46,340 bases of DNA from Lachnospiraceae bacterium UBA5895 (GTDB lineage Bacteria > Bacillota > Clostridia > Lachnospirales > Lachnospiraceae). Of the stretch, positions 33,591-42,724 are shown piece after piece. Each line of letters starts with the position of its first letter. The first letter of the stretch is position 1. The notes under the pieces were generated by a model. It worked only from the letters and a program-made list of their open reading frames with translations. It was not told the DNA's origin and did not search any database. Location of the stretch: NCBI GenBank assembly GCA_002431915.1, contig DJEP01000091.1, positions 16,974 to 63,313 on the forward strand. Direction: 5' to 3'. Position numbers and translations under genes: made by a program.

Positions 33591-35597
33591 TTATTCCGCA
33601 CTTTGCTTCCGATACTGTACAGGGGTCATATCATATGCTTTTTTGAACAGGCGGTTGAAGTGCTCCACATTCTCGTAACCGACATTGGCTGCTATGGTCT
33701 CTACTGTCTGGTTGGTCTCCTTTAATAGCATTCTCGCCTTTTTCATACGCTCTTCCCGAACGACTTCCTGGAAAGTCATGCCCGCCTTTTCCTTAATGTA
33801 CTTGGACAGGTAAGGCTTGGAGAGATGGAAGGTATCTACCAGCATATCCAGTGTTACATCCACATAATTTTTCTGAATGAAGCTGATGATCTCCACGATC
33901 CGCTCTTCTCTGCCGGAAGTAATATGCTGCTCTGCTGCCAGCTTATTCACAGCGGACACCAGTGCGGCAATGGAACTCTTGATAATATCCTCATCCACGC
34001 CGACGCCCCAGTAGAATTTACCGTCATGGACGATGCCTACGTAGGTAGCTGCCTTGGAGTTGGAGCCTCTGGAAATTGCATGCTCTTCGTAAACCGACAG
34101 TTCATAGGTAATACCGAAGTATGTCTTGATGGCATTGCTGACTGCGTCCAGACGTCCGTTACCCATGGTAGTGATGGTTCTGGAAGCTCCACCCTGATCG
34201 ATAGTCACCTCTGCCTGAATACCGTTCTCCTGCTTAAAGTGGCATTCCGGGATGTTGAAGATGCTGCGGGGATAAATATAATTTTCCTCGAAAATCGCGT
34301 AAATCTCCTTTGGAAGCAGCTCCTGATGGCGTCTGTCGGAGATTCCTTTTACCAGATATCCAACCTCCTCCTTCATGGCTGCGGGCAATGCGAAGCCAAA
34401 CTGCTGCTTCAATACGAATGCCACACCACCCTTACCGGATACACTGTTGATACGGATAACATCGGATTCGTATTCTCTTCCCACATCCGCGGGATCGATG
34501 GGCAGGTACGGAATATCCCAGCGCTTGCCGGTCTTTCCTTCCTTCTGCCATGCCATACCTTTGCTGATGGCATCCTGATGGGATCCGGAAAATGCGGTAA
34601 ATACCAGATCTCCCGCATAGGGAACTCTCTCATGTACCTTCATGCCGGTGAAATTCTCATAAGCCTCACGGATCTCCATAATATGGGAGAAATCCAGTCC
34701 GCTGTACACACCGTGGCACATCATGTTCAGGGCAACGGTTACCAGATCCACATTACCGGTACGCTCGCCGTTACCGAACAAGGTACCTTCCACACGGTCT
34801 GCTCCGGCCAATACACCGAACTCCGCATCACTGATACCACAGCCTCTGTCGTTGTGGGGATGTACGCTGAGTACTACATTGTCACGATATTTCAAATGCT
34901 TGTGCATATATTCTACCTGACAGGCAAATACATGGGGCATTGCCACCTGTACGGTGGTGGGCAGATTGATGATGGCCTTACGGTCAGCGGTGGGCTTCCA
35001 TACATCCAGTACCGCATTGCAGACTTCCAGTGCATAATCCACCTCGGTCTGGGAAAAGCTCTCAGGGCTGTATTCAAAGGTGAAGTTGCCTTCGGTCTCA
35101 TCTGCCAGATTCTTTAACATCCGGGCGCCGTCTACTGCCAGCTTCTTGATGGCTTCCTTATCCTTTTTGAATACCTGTTCTCTCTGCTCTACAGACGTAG
35201 AATTGTACAGGTGGATCACGGCGTGGGGTGCACCCTTGACTGCTTCAAAGGTCTTGCGGATGATATGCTCTCTCGCCTGGGTCAGTACCTGAATGGTCAC
35301 ATCATTCGGAATCATGTTGCGCTCAATCAATGCACGGATAAAATTGTACTCGGTATCGGAAGAAGCGGGGAAACCTACCTCGATCTCCTTGAAACCGATC
35401 TTTACCAATAATTTGAAGAATTCCAGCTTATCTTCCAGACTCATGGGATCGATCAATGCCTGATTACCGTCTCTCAAATCAACGCTGCACCAGATGGGTG
35501 GCTTGGTAATGCTGTCCTTCTTCACCCAGTCATAGGTCACTTCGGGGGGCATAAAATAAGTTTTCTGATATTTTGCTGCAATGTCTGCGCTGTTCAT
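33591..35597 (-). CDS. leuA: 2-isopropylmalate synthase fused to a C-terminal AraC DNA-binding domain
   Basis: 668 residues in one uninterrupted frame. Residues about 1-420 are the type 2 LeuA barrel (CSVDLRDGNQALIDPMS near 37, HPHNDRGCGISDAEFG, LFGNGERTGNVDLVT). Residues 430-556 are the LeuA dimer/regulatory domain (VTIDQGGASRTITTMGNG, ending in SSIAALVSAVNKLA). From about 565 a complete AraC-type double helix-turn-helix follows (DVTLDMLVDTFHLSKPYLSKYI; QTVETIAANVGYENVEHFNRLF; MTPVQYRKQ). LeuA makes 2-isopropylmalate from acetyl-CoA and 2-oxoisovalerate and is leucine-inhibited, so this could be an enzyme that also binds DNA. GGAGG precedes the ATG. No other leucine gene is adjacent. Confidence 0.92.
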   Translation of the reverse strand: MNSADIAAKYQKTYFMPPEVTYDWVKKDSITKPPIWCSVDLRDGNQALIDPMSLEDKLEFFKLLVKIGFKEIEVGFPASSDTEYNFIRALIERNMIPNDVTIQVLTQAREHIIRKTFEAVKGAPHAVIHLYNSTSVEQREQVFKKDKEAIKKLAVDGARMLKNLADETEGNFTFEYSPESFSQTEVDYALEVCNAVLDVWKPTADRKAIINLPTTVQVAMPHVFACQVEYMHKHLKYRDNVVLSVHPHNDRGCGISDAEFGVLAGADRVEGTLFGNGERTGNVDLVTVALNMMCHGVYSGLDFSHIMEIREAYENFTGMKVHERVPYAGDLVFTAFSGSHQDAISKGMAWQKEGKTGKRWDIPYLPIDPADVGREYESDVIRINSVSGKGGVAFVLKQQFGFALPAAMKEEVGYLVKGISDRRHQELLPKEIYAIFEENYIYPRSIFNIPECHFKQENGIQAEVTIDQGGASRTITTMGNGRLDAVSNAIKTYFGITYELSVYEEHAISRGSNSKAATYVGIVHDGKFYWGVGVDEDIIKSSIAALVSAVNKLAAEQHITSGREERIVEIISFIQKNYVDVTLDMLVDTFHLSKPYLSKYIKEKAGMTFQEVVREERMKKARMLLKETNQTVETIAANVGYENVEHFNRLFKKAYDMTPVQYRKQSAE

Positions 35598-35920
35598 GGG
35601 AATCCTCCTGCCATATGATTACTTTTATTTTCGAAATATGATGTTTTTACTATTTTCACTTACCTGATTGCACTATCTTAACACTCATAATTTCTGTAAG
35701 CAAGTTATGTTCTTATCTTATTAATTGATGTATTTTAATGTGACATTTTTGTCATATGCTTATAAATTCAAGAAAAAGGCTATTTTATTCCGCATTTATC
35801 CGCTTTTATTATTTGATTAAAAATTTTAATTGCATATATCATTTTTTGTTATATTTAAAAACATTTTTTTAACTTTATGTTGCTTTGTCATTGATTGATT
35901 TTATTATTATATTTAACAGA
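35598..35920 (-). promoter_or_regulatory. AT-rich upstream region of the LeuA-AraC gene
   Basis: More than 320 bp without a gene, strikingly AT-rich against its neighbours. The palindrome TGACA-tttt-TGTCA (35741-35754) is about 145 bp before the start and is a candidate operator. A weak minus-strand promoter TTGCTT-17-TAAGAT lies closer to the gene. No T-box core or leader peptide rich in leucine codons was found. Confidence 0.4.
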
Positions 35921-35951
35921 AAAACAGATGTCCGTGTGGGGCATCTGTTTT
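35921..35951. terminator. Rho-independent terminator of the cytidylate-kinase-like gene
   Basis: AAAACAGATG (35921-35930) and CATCTGTTTT (35942-35951) form a 10-bp stem with an 11-base loop and a U-run on the minus strand, 30 bp after the stop codon. Confidence 0.85.
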
Positions 35952-35980
35952 ACAATTCCATACTCTATTCTTTTTCAGGT

Positions 35981-36466
35981 TTAAATGATTTCCACTCTCT
36001 CAAAATACCGGATCAGAATATCCGCGCAGTTCTCGATTCCCAGCTTGGTGGTATCCAGGATCATGTGATAGTTGTTCACATCGCCCCAGACTTTACCGGT
36101 ATTTTCATAATAATAATCGGCGCGTTCCGCATCATTTTTTTCCAGCATTTCCTTCGCCTCATCGTGGGAAAGAGCCTCCTTCTTCATGATACGTTCAATA
36201 CGATCTTCCTTATCCGCGCACACATACACGTTAAATACATTCGGCTGATCCTTCAGGATCTCGGATGCGCAGCGTCCCAGAATAATGCAGGGATGTTCCG
36301 CCAGCCCCTTAATGACCTCCGCTTCCGTAGCATAACTGTCACCATCCAGTTCGTGCTCTATGTACGCCTTATCATATACCGGCACCCCCAGTTTCTCAGA
36401 CAGCTCCTGTGCGATCAGACTGGCTCCTGTTCCGAATCTTCGGCTGATAGTAATTACAAGGTTCAT
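35981..36466 (-). CDS. Cytidylate-kinase-like family protein (short)
   Basis: 161 residues, shorter than the usual 200 or more. The N terminus MNLVITISRRFGTGASLIAQ matches the family's phosphate-loop pattern SREFGSGG-REI, but with GTGAS in place of GSGGR. CIILGRCASEIL and NVFNVYVCADKEDRIERIM follow the family order. It would be a nucleotide-binding kinase-like protein of unknown substrate, not the housekeeping Cmk. GGAGG precedes the ATG at good spacing. It is monocistronic, with its own promoter and terminator. Confidence 0.85.
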   Translation of the reverse strand: MNLVITISRRFGTGASLIAQELSEKLGVPVYDKAYIEHELDGDSYATEAEVIKGLAEHPCIILGRCASEILKDQPNVFNVYVCADKEDRIERIMKKEALSHDEAKEMLEKNDAERADYYYENTGKVWGDVNNYHMILDTTKLGIENCADILIRYFERVEII

Positions 36467-36495
36467 CGTAAGTACCTCCTTTGTAAGGTACTCTC

Positions 36496-36524
36496 ATTTT
36501 ATGATAAAGGCTTTGAATTTGCAA
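36496..36524 (-). promoter_or_regulatory. Promoter of the cytidylate-kinase-like gene
   Basis: Minus strand TTGCAA (36519-36524) and TAAAAT (36496-36501), 17-bp spacer, 29 bp before the start codon. Confidence 0.6.
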
Positions 36525-36616
36525 GAGGGATGTCTATAAAAGCTTCTGCCCGATCTGATACAATTTCTTAAAAAAATGTAAAATTCAATTTTTTTATTCC
36601 ATTTTAAAAAGAACAT

Positions 36617-36624
36617 GCTATGAT
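36617..36624 (+). promoter_or_regulatory. Extended -10 promoter of the lipoprotein gene
   Basis: TGC-TATGAT is an extended -10 element without a good -35 box, about 54 bp before the ATG at 36678. Confidence 0.45.
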
Positions 36625-36677
36625 AAGAAACGGCAAATGCCAGATAGATAGCAATATCTATAGAAATGGAGGATATT

Positions 36678-37400
36678 ATGAAAAAGAAAGTAATTGCTAC
36701 GCTTTTATGTACTGCAATGTTATTAACTGCCTGCGGCAGTGACAGTTCTTCCGCACCTGCAGTTGCTACTGTAGAGGGAACTCCCATCAGCACGGAAGCT
36801 GTCTCTTCCGAAGAAGCCGCTACAGAGTCTTCTGTTGTTTCCACAGACGGAACGGAAGTAACTCCTCTCGCTACAACCATTGATACCGCTGCGCTGGCAG
36901 ACGGTACCTATGCCGTTTCCTTTGTGGCAACAGATGCTACCTCAGAAAACGGTGCTGTACAGCTCAACGTAACCGTATATGATTATGAGCATTTTTCCGC
37001 AGATGCTATTGAAAATCTGAAAGCAGGCGATACTCTGGTAATTGACGGTAATTCCGTAGTTGTAGATACCGTTGAGCAAAACGGTGATGTCATAATCTGT
37101 GTAAACGGTGGTCTGGAACAGGGCGGTTATGATCTCAGTAAGGACGAGGATGGAAATTATTTCGAATCCCTGATGGATATCGGTAGGAACTACACCGCTC
37201 TCGGTCAGGTAACACTTCCTCTCTCCAAGGATTTTGTCTTCACTGACAATAGCGATCTTGAAAAACAGAATGTTACGTATTCCGCAGAAGAATTGCTTAC
37301 TCTTCTAAACGATGACACGCAGTACTTCAATTCCCTGAATACAACCGCTACCGTAAAGGATGGAGAAATCACCGCAATTGAGCGTATTTACATGCCGTAA
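36678..37400 (+). CDS. Lipoprotein of unknown function
   Basis: About 240 residues. The signal peptide ends in the lipobox LTAC (Cys near residue 19), followed by an acidic, Ser/Thr/Glu-rich linker to about residue 65 and a globular beta-rich domain (DGTYAVSFVATDATSENGAVQLNVTV-like start). The ATG at 36678 has GGAGG upstream. It should be anchored to the outer face of the membrane. No known family was recognised. It is flanked by an extended -10 promoter and a strong terminator, so it is a single-gene unit. Confidence 0.88.
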   Translation: MKKKVIATLLCTAMLLTACGSDSSSAPAVATVEGTPISTEAVSSEEAATESSVVSTDGTEVTPLATTIDTAALADGTYAVSFVATDATSENGAVQLNVTVYDYEHFSADAIENLKAGDTLVIDGNSVVVDTVEQNGDVIICVNGGLEQGGYDLSKDEDGNYFESLMDIGRNYTALGQVTLPLSKDFVFTDNSDLEKQNVTYSAEELLTLLNDDTQYFNSLNTTATVKDGEITAIERIYMP

Positions 37401-37436
37401 TATGTCGTAATTGAAGATCTACATATTTTTCGATCA

Positions 37437-37486
37437 AAAAAGAGTAGAATGTCTCGTTAAGATGCATTCTACTCTTTTTATTTTTT
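37437..37486. terminator. Bidirectional terminator between the lipoprotein and nucleoside transporter genes
   Basis: AAAAAGAGTAGAATG (37437-37451) and CATTCTACTCTTTTT (37465-37479) form a perfect 15-bp stem followed by ATTTTTT. It can end the lipoprotein message on the plus strand and the ABC operon on the minus strand. Confidence 0.9.
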
Positions 37487-37503
37487 ATACAGTAACAGCT
37501 GCG

Positions 37504-38505
37504 TTATCTCTCTTCTCTGAAGTACGCCAGTCCCAGACTTGCAGGGGGCTGATTCTCTCTCTTGCTCCTCATGCTGGTGATTACCAGTACCAGTAAGGTC
37601 ACGACATAAGGAATCATCTTATACAGCTCCTGATACTCCATATGCTCGATACCGGTGGGCAGATACAGATACAGGATATACAGACCACCGAACAGGAAGG
37701 AAGCAAATACACTGATATTCGGTCTCCAGATAGTGAAGATAACCAGTGCAATGGCAAGCCAGCCTCTGTCACCGAACGCATCATTGGACCAGACACCGCA
37801 GGCATAGTCCATTACATAGTACAGACCACCCAGTCCTGCAATCATACAACCGATACACGTTGCAATGTATTTATATCTGGATACATTGATACCGGCCGCA
37901 TCCGCGGTATTGGGTCCCTCACCGACTGCTCTCAAATGCAGTCCTGTCCTGGTATGATTCAGTACATAAGAAGCGGCAAACGCAATGATTACAGCAAGGT
38001 ATGCCAGGAAACCGTAGGATAAAAACAGCTTACCGAACCAGCCCAGTTTCGATGCAAAAGGAAGAGATTTGCTGAAATAACTGCTGGTAGCAGACAATGC
38101 GATGGAAGGCACGTCACTATTAACCAGCTTGATCAGGGAACCGCCGAAGAAGTTACCGAATCCCACACCAAAGGTCGTCATGGCCAGACCGGTCACGTTC
38201 TGGTTCGCCCGCAGAGTAACGGTCAGAAAGCAATACAGCAGTCCCATCAGCAGAGATCCTAACAGGCAGCAAAGCATGGGAATCGCAATAGCAAGGAATC
38301 CATTCATGTTCGCTGCGCCTCCTGCGGATCTCTCATAAAAGAAAGATCCGATGACACCGCAGATACCTCCCACATACATAACACCGGGGATTCCCAGATT
38401 CAGGTTACCGGATTTCTCTGTAATGATCTCTCCGGTGCTTCCGTATAAGAGAGGAATTCCCTGTACAATTGCTCTCGGAATAAATGCAAGTAAAAATGAC
38501 CACAT
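37504..38505 (-). CDS. Nucleoside-type ABC transporter permease (NupQ/YufQ-like)
   Basis: 333 residues, about nine membrane helices of the branched-chain/BMP permease type. The N-terminal segment GSTGEIITEKSGNLNLGIPGVM and the later GLHLRAVGEGPNTADAAGINVSRYK are hallmarks of guanosine/purine-nucleoside importers fed by BMP lipoproteins. It is the last gene of the operon bmp-ATPase-permease-permease. With the xpt gene upstream, purine nucleoside or base salvage is the likely role. Confidence 0.93.
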   Translation of the reverse strand: MWSFLLAFIPRAIVQGIPLLYGSTGEIITEKSGNLNLGIPGVMYVGGICGVIGSFFYERSAGGAANMNGFLAIAIPMLCCLLGSLLMGLLYCFLTVTLRANQNVTGLAMTTFGVGFGNFFGGSLIKLVNSDVPSIALSATSSYFSKSLPFASKLGWFGKLFLSYGFLAYLAVIIAFAASYVLNHTRTGLHLRAVGEGPNTADAAGINVSRYKYIATCIGCMIAGLGGLYYVMDYACGVWSNDAFGDRGWLAIALVIFTIWRPNISVFASFLFGGLYILYLYLPTGIEHMEYQELYKMIPYVVTLLVLVITSMRSKRENQPPASLGLAYFREER

Positions 38506-38507
38506 GA

Positions 38508-39611
38508 TTACTGTTCCTCCTTTTCTGCCTTTTTACGGAACTGCAGGCGATAGGTAATGAAGAACTCACAACCGATGATAAAGAACAGAATAATACCTGT
38601 CAGAATATCGGAGTAGGAATGATTCAGTCCGAAATTGGTAGATATCTCGCTGGCTCCGCGATCCATGAAAATGATCAGGAAGCTGGAGAATACCATGGTC
38701 AGAGGATTGAATTTGGACATCCAGGATACCAGTACGGCGGTAAATCCCTGTCCACCCGCAATGGTGGTGGTCACGGTATGATTGATGCCTCCTACCAGAA
38801 GCAGTCCTACCAGACCACACAGAGCACCGGATAACAGCATGGTACGGATGATTACTTTTTCTACCTTGATACCCACATATTTTGCGGTATTTTCACTCTC
38901 ACCCACAACCGAGATCTCATATCCCTGCTTGCTGTAGTTAAGATATACATACATGAAAACAGTGATAACCACTGCCACGACAATGCTTAACAGATACTTG
39001 GAACCGAAGATCTGCGGCAACCAGCCCACGTTGGTGTTCTGATTGATAATGCCGATTTTACCGGATCCCTTGGGAACCTCCCATACGATAGTATAGAATG
39101 CCACCAGCTGGGTAGCTATGTAGTTCATCATCAGAGTGGACAATGTCTCATTGGTATTCCATTTTGCCTTGAAAAACGCGGGAATAAATCCCCATACAGC
39201 CCCTGCTGCCAGGCTGGCCACAATCATGCACAGGATCACAACGGCACTCGGAAGCTTGTCTCCCAGACAGATCATGCAGGCTGCGGCTGCCAGACCGCCG
39301 ATCAGCACCTGTCCCTCTCCGCCGATATTCCAGAATTTCATCTTAAATGCCGGGGTCAGTGCCAATGCGATCAACAACAGAATCGCGATATTCTGAAAAG
39401 TAACCCAGGTCTTACGGACAGATCCGAAAGCTCCCAGAATAATGGACTGATATACCTGCAACGGATTGATTCCCGTGGTGATCGTCGTAATGATACCGCA
39501 CAGGATTAACGCCAGCAGGATTGCCGCGAAGCGGATACCCAGAGATTTATACCAGGGGAGTGCATCTCTTTTTACGATATGAAATAAAGGCTCTTTATTC
39601 TTCTCCTTCAT
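38508..39611 (-). CDS. Nucleoside-type ABC transporter permease (NupP/YufP-like)
   Basis: 367 residues with multiple membrane helices. The conserved PAFKMKFWNIGGEGQVLIGG and GYEISVVGESENTAKYVGIK segments place it as the partner permease of NupQ-like proteins. Its start overlaps the ATPase gene by 17 bp with GGAGG eight bases upstream, and only 2 bp separate it from the next permease, so expression is tightly coupled. Confidence 0.93.
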   Translation of the reverse strand: MKEKNKEPLFHIVKRDALPWYKSLGIRFAAILLALILCGIITTITTGINPLQVYQSIILGAFGSVRKTWVTFQNIAILLLIALALTPAFKMKFWNIGGEGQVLIGGLAAAACMICLGDKLPSAVVILCMIVASLAAGAVWGFIPAFFKAKWNTNETLSTLMMNYIATQLVAFYTIVWEVPKGSGKIGIINQNTNVGWLPQIFGSKYLLSIVVAVVITVFMYVYLNYSKQGYEISVVGESENTAKYVGIKVEKVIIRTMLLSGALCGLVGLLLVGGINHTVTTTIAGGQGFTAVLVSWMSKFNPLTMVFSSFLIIFMDRGASEISTNFGLNHSYSDILTGIILFFIIGCEFFITYRLQFRKKAEKEEQ

Positions 39612-41139
39612 GTTCTTTGCCTCCTACTCTGGTCATCAGCATACCGACCTCATTCTTATCTGTCTTTCTCGCATCGAGGATACCGCTGACTTCTCCGCCG
39701 CAAAGTACCATGATCCGATCCGACAGTTCCATCAATACATCCAGGTCTTCCCCTACGAAAATTACGGCAACACCCTTTTTCTTTTGTTCGTTAATCAAAT
39801 CATAAATAGTATAGGAAGAATTGATATCCAGTCCCCGTACCGCATAAGCCGTTAACAATACGGTGGGTGCGGAAGCAATCTCTCTTCCTACCAGAACCTT
39901 CTGTACATTACCGCCGGACAATCTGCGCACCGGAGTGGTAATACCGGGTGTTACAACTTCCAGATTCTCTACGACATCTGTTGCAAGCTGTTTGGAAGGC
40001 TTTCTGTTGGTAAAAGGTGTGTGTCCCTTACGGAAGGAACGCAGCATCATATTATCGGTCAGATCCATATTGCCTACCAGACCCATACCGAGACGATCCT
40101 CCGGTACGAAGGAGAGAGATACGCCCATTTCCGCAATTTTCAATGGATCCTTACCGATCAACATTTCTCTGCTTCCATCATCTTCCACATAACTGATGGT
40201 ACCGGCTTCTGTTACCTGTAAACCGGCAATGGCCTCCAACAGTTCCTTCTGTCCGCAGCCGGAGATGCCGGCGATTCCCAGGATTTCGCCGCTGTTGGCG
40301 GTGAAGGACACATCCTTCAGCTTAATGATACCGTCCTCGTTACGCACAGTCAGTCCCTGTACCTCGATACGTGGTTTGGGATTTACAGGCTCCGGTCTGT
40401 CAATATTCAAAGTAACCGCATGTCCCACCATCATATTGGTCATTTCGGTTACAGTGGTGTCCTTTGTCAGCATACTGCCGATATACCGGCCGTTACGGAG
40501 TACAGCCACTCTGTCTGACAGGGATTCCACTTCATGCATTTTATGGGTAATGATAACGATGGCTTTCCCGTCATCTCTCATTTTCCGGAGAACATGGAAG
40601 AGCTTCTCGGTCTCCTGCGGTGTCAGTACGGCGGTAGGCTCGTCCAAAATCAGGATATCTGCACCACGGTACAGAACCTTTACAATCTCTACGGTCTGCT
40701 TCTGAGATACGGACATGTCGTAAATTTTCTGCTTCGGATCCACTTCAAATCCGTATTTTTGGCAGATTTCCTCTATTTTCCGGGAAGCCTCCTTAATATT
40801 CAGCTTACCTTCCAGTCCCAGGATGATATTCTCGGTAGCGGAAAGTACATCAATCAGTTTAAAATGCTGATGCACCATACCGATTCCAAGCCGTAATGCA
40901 TCCTTGGGGGATTTGATGACCTCCTCCTTACCGTTAATGAAGATCTGTCCCTCATCCGGGAAATAAATACCGGAGAGCATATTCATCAGTGTCGTCTTAC
41001 CGCTGCCGTTCTCGCCAAGCAATGATAAAATCTCACCCTTGTAAATATCCAGATTTACTTTATCATTAGCGATTACGGATCCAAAAGTCTTGGTAATATT
41101 TTTCATTGAAACCGCAGCTACTTTTGTCTCTTTTTCCAT
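39595..41139 (-). CDS. Nucleoside ABC transporter ATP-binding protein (NupO/YufO-like, two ATPase domains)
   Basis: About 514 residues. Domain 1 has Walker A GENGSGKT, signature MSVSQKQTVEI and Walker B LILDEPTAVLT. Domain 2 has the degenerate Walker A GISGCGQKE, signature RLSGGNVQKV and the altered Walker B TVLLTAYAVRGLD, the usual asymmetry of this class. The ATG at 41139 has AAGGTG six bases upstream; the reading from 41148 begins inside that site. It energises the two permeases. A GC-rich terminator hairpin separates it from the binding-protein gene. Confidence 0.95.
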   Translation of the reverse strand: MEKETKVAAVSMKNITKTFGSVIANDKVNLDIYKGEILSLLGENGSGKTTLMNMLSGIYFPDEGQIFINGKEEVIKSPKDALRLGIGMVHQHFKLIDVLSATENIILGLEGKLNIKEASRKIEEICQKYGFEVDPKQKIYDMSVSQKQTVEIVKVLYRGADILILDEPTAVLTPQETEKLFHVLRKMRDDGKAIVIITHKMHEVESLSDRVAVLRNGRYIGSMLTKDTTVTEMTNMMVGHAVTLNIDRPEPVNPKPRIEVQGLTVRNEDGIIKLKDVSFTANSGEILGIAGISGCGQKELLEAIAGLQVTEAGTISYVEDDGSREMLIGKDPLKIAEMGVSLSFVPEDRLGMGLVGNMDLTDNMMLRSFRKGHTPFTNRKPSKQLATDVVENLEVVTPGITTPVRRLSGGNVQKVLVGREIASAPTVLLTAYAVRGLDINSSYTIYDLINEQKKKGVAVIFVGEDLDVLMELSDRIMVLCGGEVSGILDARKTDKNEVGMLMTRVGGKEHEGEE

Positions 41140-41240
41140 CCTAGTCACCTTTCCAATTTATCCACAACCTGCAAACTTTCAGGTACTTTAGTACCTTGCC
41201 GCTCCTTTTCTATCCTGTCCATCCACAGAAAATCAACAAG

Positions 41241-41281
41241 GTAGAAAAAGGGCGGCGCGGCAATAAACGCGCGCGCCGTCC
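41241..41281 (-). terminator. GC-rich terminator-like hairpin between the BMP and ATPase genes
   Basis: On the minus strand GGACGGCGCG pairs with CGCGCCGCCC across a TTTATTG-containing loop, followed by TTTTTCT. Because transporter genes continue downstream, it probably gives partial termination and an excess of binding protein. Confidence 0.75.
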
Positions 41282-41295
41282 AGTCTTTTTACAAA

Positions 41296-42576
41296 TTAAT
41301 ACTGCTCATCCAACAGGTTGATGCCGTCGATTCTTACATTGAAGTAAGGAGCGGAACGGAATGCAACATCGGACTCATGAAAGTATCCGTCACTTACTAC
41401 CTCATGATCGGGAGTATAGTCAGGATCGGTATCAATATCTGCTTCATAGCTGTCCAGAGTCTTGCCGTCTACAGTGAAGGTAGTAATATCGAATACATGG
41501 GTCTTGCCTGCGATCAGATCTGCCTTTGCAGCTTCTACTGCTTCTGCGGTACCTTCAGCTACAGCTGTACCAAGATCGCTCAGTTCTACAGAACCGGTTT
41601 CCAGAGTACCGCACCAGTCGGTGTCAATAGGAGTTCCGTCTGCTACACATTTGATGGCATACTCGAAGTAAGGCTCCCAGTTAACTCTGGAAGATACCAG
41701 GAAGGTATTGGGGCAGGCTGCCTCTGTGCTTCCGTTGTAAGATACGTTGGGAACACCTGCGGTCTCACAAGCGGTAGGAGCACCCATGGAGTCTGCATGC
41801 TGGCTGATCAGTACGCATCCGCCCTCGATCAGCTTGTTAGCAGCTTCCTTCTCAGCGGTCTCATCATACCAGGAACCGGTAAAGGTTACATCCATGGTAA
41901 CGCTGGGGCATACAGAACGAGCGCCCAGGAAGAAAGAGGTATAACCGGACATAACTTCAGCATAGGTATAAGCACCTACATAACCCATCTTAGCCTGATC
42001 CTCGGTGATATCACCGTTAGCGATCATCTCATTCAGCTTCATACCTGCAACGATACCTGCAAGATAACGGCCATCATAGATGGAAGCGAATGCATTGTGG
42101 AAATTATCAAGACCTTCTGTATGAGCCTTGGTTCCGGTTGCATGGCTGAACTGAACATCAGGATATTCCTTAGCGGCCTCAATGATATAGTCCTCATGTC
42201 CGAAACTGTCTGCGAAAATGAAATTACAACCTGCATCAGCAAGCTCACAGGCTGCTTCATAAGCTTCCTGTCCTTCAGGAATATTGGTCTTGGTCATGTA
42301 CTCAATACCAAGCTTCTCGCAGGCTGCTTTTGCTGCATTCAGGAAGTTCAGATCATAAGTAGAGTTCTCATCATGCAGGAAAATAAAACCTGCCTTTACA
42401 CCGGTAACAGCTTCACTGTCGGTTGCTGCTTCGGTAGTACCTGCTGCCTCGGTGGTTGTTGCTGCAACGGTTGCTGCTTCGGTACCGGTGGTAGCTGCAT
42501 CATTGGATCCGCATCCTGCCAGAGCAGTAACTGCGAGAGCCATAGCTGCGAGTAAACTTACGACTTTCTTTTTCAT
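41296..42576 (-). CDS. BMP-family nucleoside-binding lipoprotein
   Basis: About 426 residues. The lipobox is ALAGC near residues 16-20, followed by an Ala/Thr/Glu-rich linker. The BMP domain shows VKAGFIFLHDENSTYDLNF, AKMGYVGAYTYAEVMSGYTSFFLG and CVLISQHADSMGAPTACE. BMP proteins (PnrA/Med type) bind purine nucleosides outside the cell. The ATG at 42576 has AGGAG at close spacing; the reading from 42690 would start in the leader hairpin. It is first in the transporter operon, with xpt just upstream in the same direction. Confidence 0.95.
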   Translation of the reverse strand: MKKKVVSLLAAMALAVTALAGCGSNDAATTGTEAATVAATTTEAAGTTEAATDSEAVTGVKAGFIFLHDENSTYDLNFLNAAKAACEKLGIEYMTKTNIPEGQEAYEAACELADAGCNFIFADSFGHEDYIIEAAKEYPDVQFSHATGTKAHTEGLDNFHNAFASIYDGRYLAGIVAGMKLNEMIANGDITEDQAKMGYVGAYTYAEVMSGYTSFFLGARSVCPSVTMDVTFTGSWYDETAEKEAANKLIEGGCVLISQHADSMGAPTACETAGVPNVSYNGSTEAACPNTFLVSSRVNWEPYFEYAIKCVADGTPIDTDWCGTLETGSVELSDLGTAVAEGTAEAVEAAKADLIAGKTHVFDITTFTVDGKTLDSYEADIDTDPDYTPDHEVVSDGYFHESDVAFRSAPYFNVRIDGINLLDEQY

Positions 42577-42666
42577 AATTCTCCTCTTTCTGCGCTGCTG
42601 CTTCGTTACAGATCCATGGTGGCAGCGCGGACACAGATCTGCAGATAAGACCGGTGAGTTTAACGT

Positions 42667-42704
42667 AAAAAGGGTGTATGACACTTTCATACAACCCCTT
42701 TATT
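42667..42704 (-). terminator. Terminator-like hairpin in the 5' leader of the BMP operon
   Basis: On the minus strand AGGGGTTGTATGA pairs with TCATACACCCT around AAGTG, followed by TTTTT. It begins only about 20 bases after the predicted transcription start and about 90 bases before the BMP start codon. It could be an attenuator, or it could end read-through from xpt. Confidence 0.7.
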
Positions 42705-42724
42705 GTGTAGTCTCAACATTAGTC

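Noticed and set aside
33825..35117. 430-codon plus-strand open frame opposite leuA
   Set aside because: It lies fully antisense to a strongly conserved enzyme and shows no protein motif; codon bias of the real gene explains it.
35598..35980. T-box riboswitch or leucine leader peptide before leuA
   Set aside because: No AGGGUGG-type T-box core and no frame rich in leucine codons was found on the minus strand.
41377..42555. 392-codon plus-strand frame opposite the BMP lipoprotein
   Set aside because: The cysteine-rich low-complexity translation is a mirror of the Ala/Thr linker codons of the real gene.
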